DNA from: Clostridiales bacterium
GTDB lineage: Bacteria > Bacillota > Desulfitobacteriia > Desulfitobacteriales > Desulfitobacteriaceae
Assembly (NCBI GenBank): GCA_027357125.1
Contig: DAHVVW010000114.1
Coordinates: 1-6,853, forward strand
Direction: 5' to 3'
DNA length: 6,853 nucleotides
The notes beneath the pieces were generated by a model. It made no database searches. It saw only the letters and a program-made list of their open reading frames with translations, and was not told the DNA's origin. The position numbers and the translations under genes are program-made. Below, piece after piece: positions 6,441 through 6,853 of the stretch; positions within the stretch are counted from its first letter, which is position 1; each line of letters begins with the position of its first letter.

Positions 6441-6472
6441 TAAGGAGGTGGTTGGAACAAGTGTTTTTATAG
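6441..6472 (+). other. Orphan strong Shine-Dalgarno with a 3-codon mini-ORF in the leader
   Basis: TAAGGAGGTG (6441-6450) is a near-perfect match to the 16S rRNA tail but has no real gene behind it. Ten bases on, GTG TTT TTA TAG (6461-6472) would encode only three residues; an upstream TTG at 6452 in the same frame is too close to the site. It lies 53 bases before the true start of the binding-protein gene. It could be a leader minicistron, a remnant of a lost gene or chance. Confidence 0.3.
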
Positions 6473-6524
6473 AAAAAAGCATGGGAAAAGGGAGTACTAG
6501 AGGGAAAAAAGGAGGATTTAACAA

Positions 6525-6853
6525 ATGTCAAGATTCAAGTGGCTCTTAGCGGTAATTTTAGTATTTACTATGGTTGGAAGTCTTGTAGGTTGCGGGACAC
6601 AGACTGCGAACAATGATAACAAATCCCAAGCGAAGGAAATCTTGATTGGGAGCATCCACCCCATGACTGGCAGCATGGCCTATGAGGGCAAAGCGATTAC
6701 CAATGCCGCCCAATTGGCTGTAGATGAAATCAATGCGGCAGGTGGCATTAAATCTTTAGGTGGGGCAAAATTAAAGCTTTTAGTTGGAGACAGCCAAGGC
6801 CTGCCGGATAAGGCTTCGAGTGAGGCTCAACGGCTTATCCGCGAGGGTGCGGT
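6525..6853 (+). CDS. ABC importer substrate-binding lipoprotein, branched-chain amino acid (Liv) type; 3' end cut by window
   Basis: Only the first 109 codons are present. A signal peptide with Arg and Lys followed by a hydrophobic stretch (7-22) ends in the lipobox LVGC, giving a lipid-anchored Cys23 on the outer face of the membrane. After a short polar linker, the mature domain starts with ILIGSIHPMTGSMAYEG, then a segment ending in AVDEINAAGGI, and LVGDSQGLPDKASSEAQRLI. This is the typical opening of periplasmic-binding-protein fold type I proteins of the LivJ/LivK group, usually about 380-400 residues. AAAAAAGGAGG (6505-6515) lies 9 bases before the ATG. Permease and ATPase genes are expected downstream. 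Ligands of this group range from amino acids to amides and aromatic acids. Its place next to the IclR gene suggests the same substrate, which is inference. Confidence 0.93.
   Translation, partial: MSRFKWLLAVILVFTMVGSLVGCGTQTANNDNKSQAKEILIGSIHPMTGSMAYEGKAITNAAQLAVDEINAAGGIKSLGGAKLKLLVGDSQGLPDKASSEAQRLIREGA

Noticed and set aside
6481..6549. 22-codon ORF starting MGKGSTRGKK overlapping the binding-protein start
   Set aside because: Its ATG is 30 bases from the nearest strong ribosome site, and it overlaps the ribosome site and signal peptide of a clear lipoprotein gene.

Overview
The window looks like part of a chromosome from a Gram-positive, clostridia-like Firmicute. The evidence is strong AAGGAGG-type ribosome binding sites before almost every gene, a textbook sigma-A promoter, a lipoprotein signal peptide and moderate GC content. 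A Peptococcaceae-type anaerobe (Desulfitobacterium/Desulfosporosinus-like) would fit the mix of TRAP transporter, CoA-transferase and IclR regulator, but the sequence alone does not prove this. No tRNA, rRNA, CRISPR array, insertion sequence or phage gene was seen.

Layout. (1) Positions 1-1857, plus strand: a fused TRAP-transporter permease (DctQ+DctM type) whose true N-terminus probably lies just upstream of the window. (2) 1858-2028: a regulatory gap with two similar 16-bp palindromes of form TGAAA-N6-TTTCA, centred 31 bp apart. (3) 2029-3015 and 3039-4223: a tight two-gene unit encoding a short M29 aminopeptidase/NicX-like metalloenzyme and a family III (CaiB/BaiF) CoA-transferase. (4) 4236-4279: a strong hairpin terminator shared by converging genes. 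(5) 4295-5200, minus strand: a dihydrodipicolinate-reductase (DapB) homologue with a C-terminal tail and an altered substrate-binding motif. (6) 5201-5558: a divergent control region with a perfect-consensus promoter for the dapB-like gene and a 19-bp palindrome before the next gene. (7) 5559-6347: an IclR-family regulator. (8) 6348-6524: a leader with an orphan Shine-Dalgarno sequence. (9) 6525 to the window end: the start of a lipoprotein substrate-binding protein of a branched-chain-amino-acid-type ABC importer.

How it may work (inference). The locus has the shape of a substrate-specific catabolic island: TRAP and ABC systems import an organic acid or amino-acid-like compound, the metalloenzyme hydrolyses or opens it, the CoA-transferase activates the resulting carboxylate, and the IclR protein senses the substrate. 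The dapB-like gene has no other lysine-pathway gene beside it, so it could be a plain lysine-biosynthesis gene or a reductase recruited into this pathway. The substrate cannot be read from the sequence.
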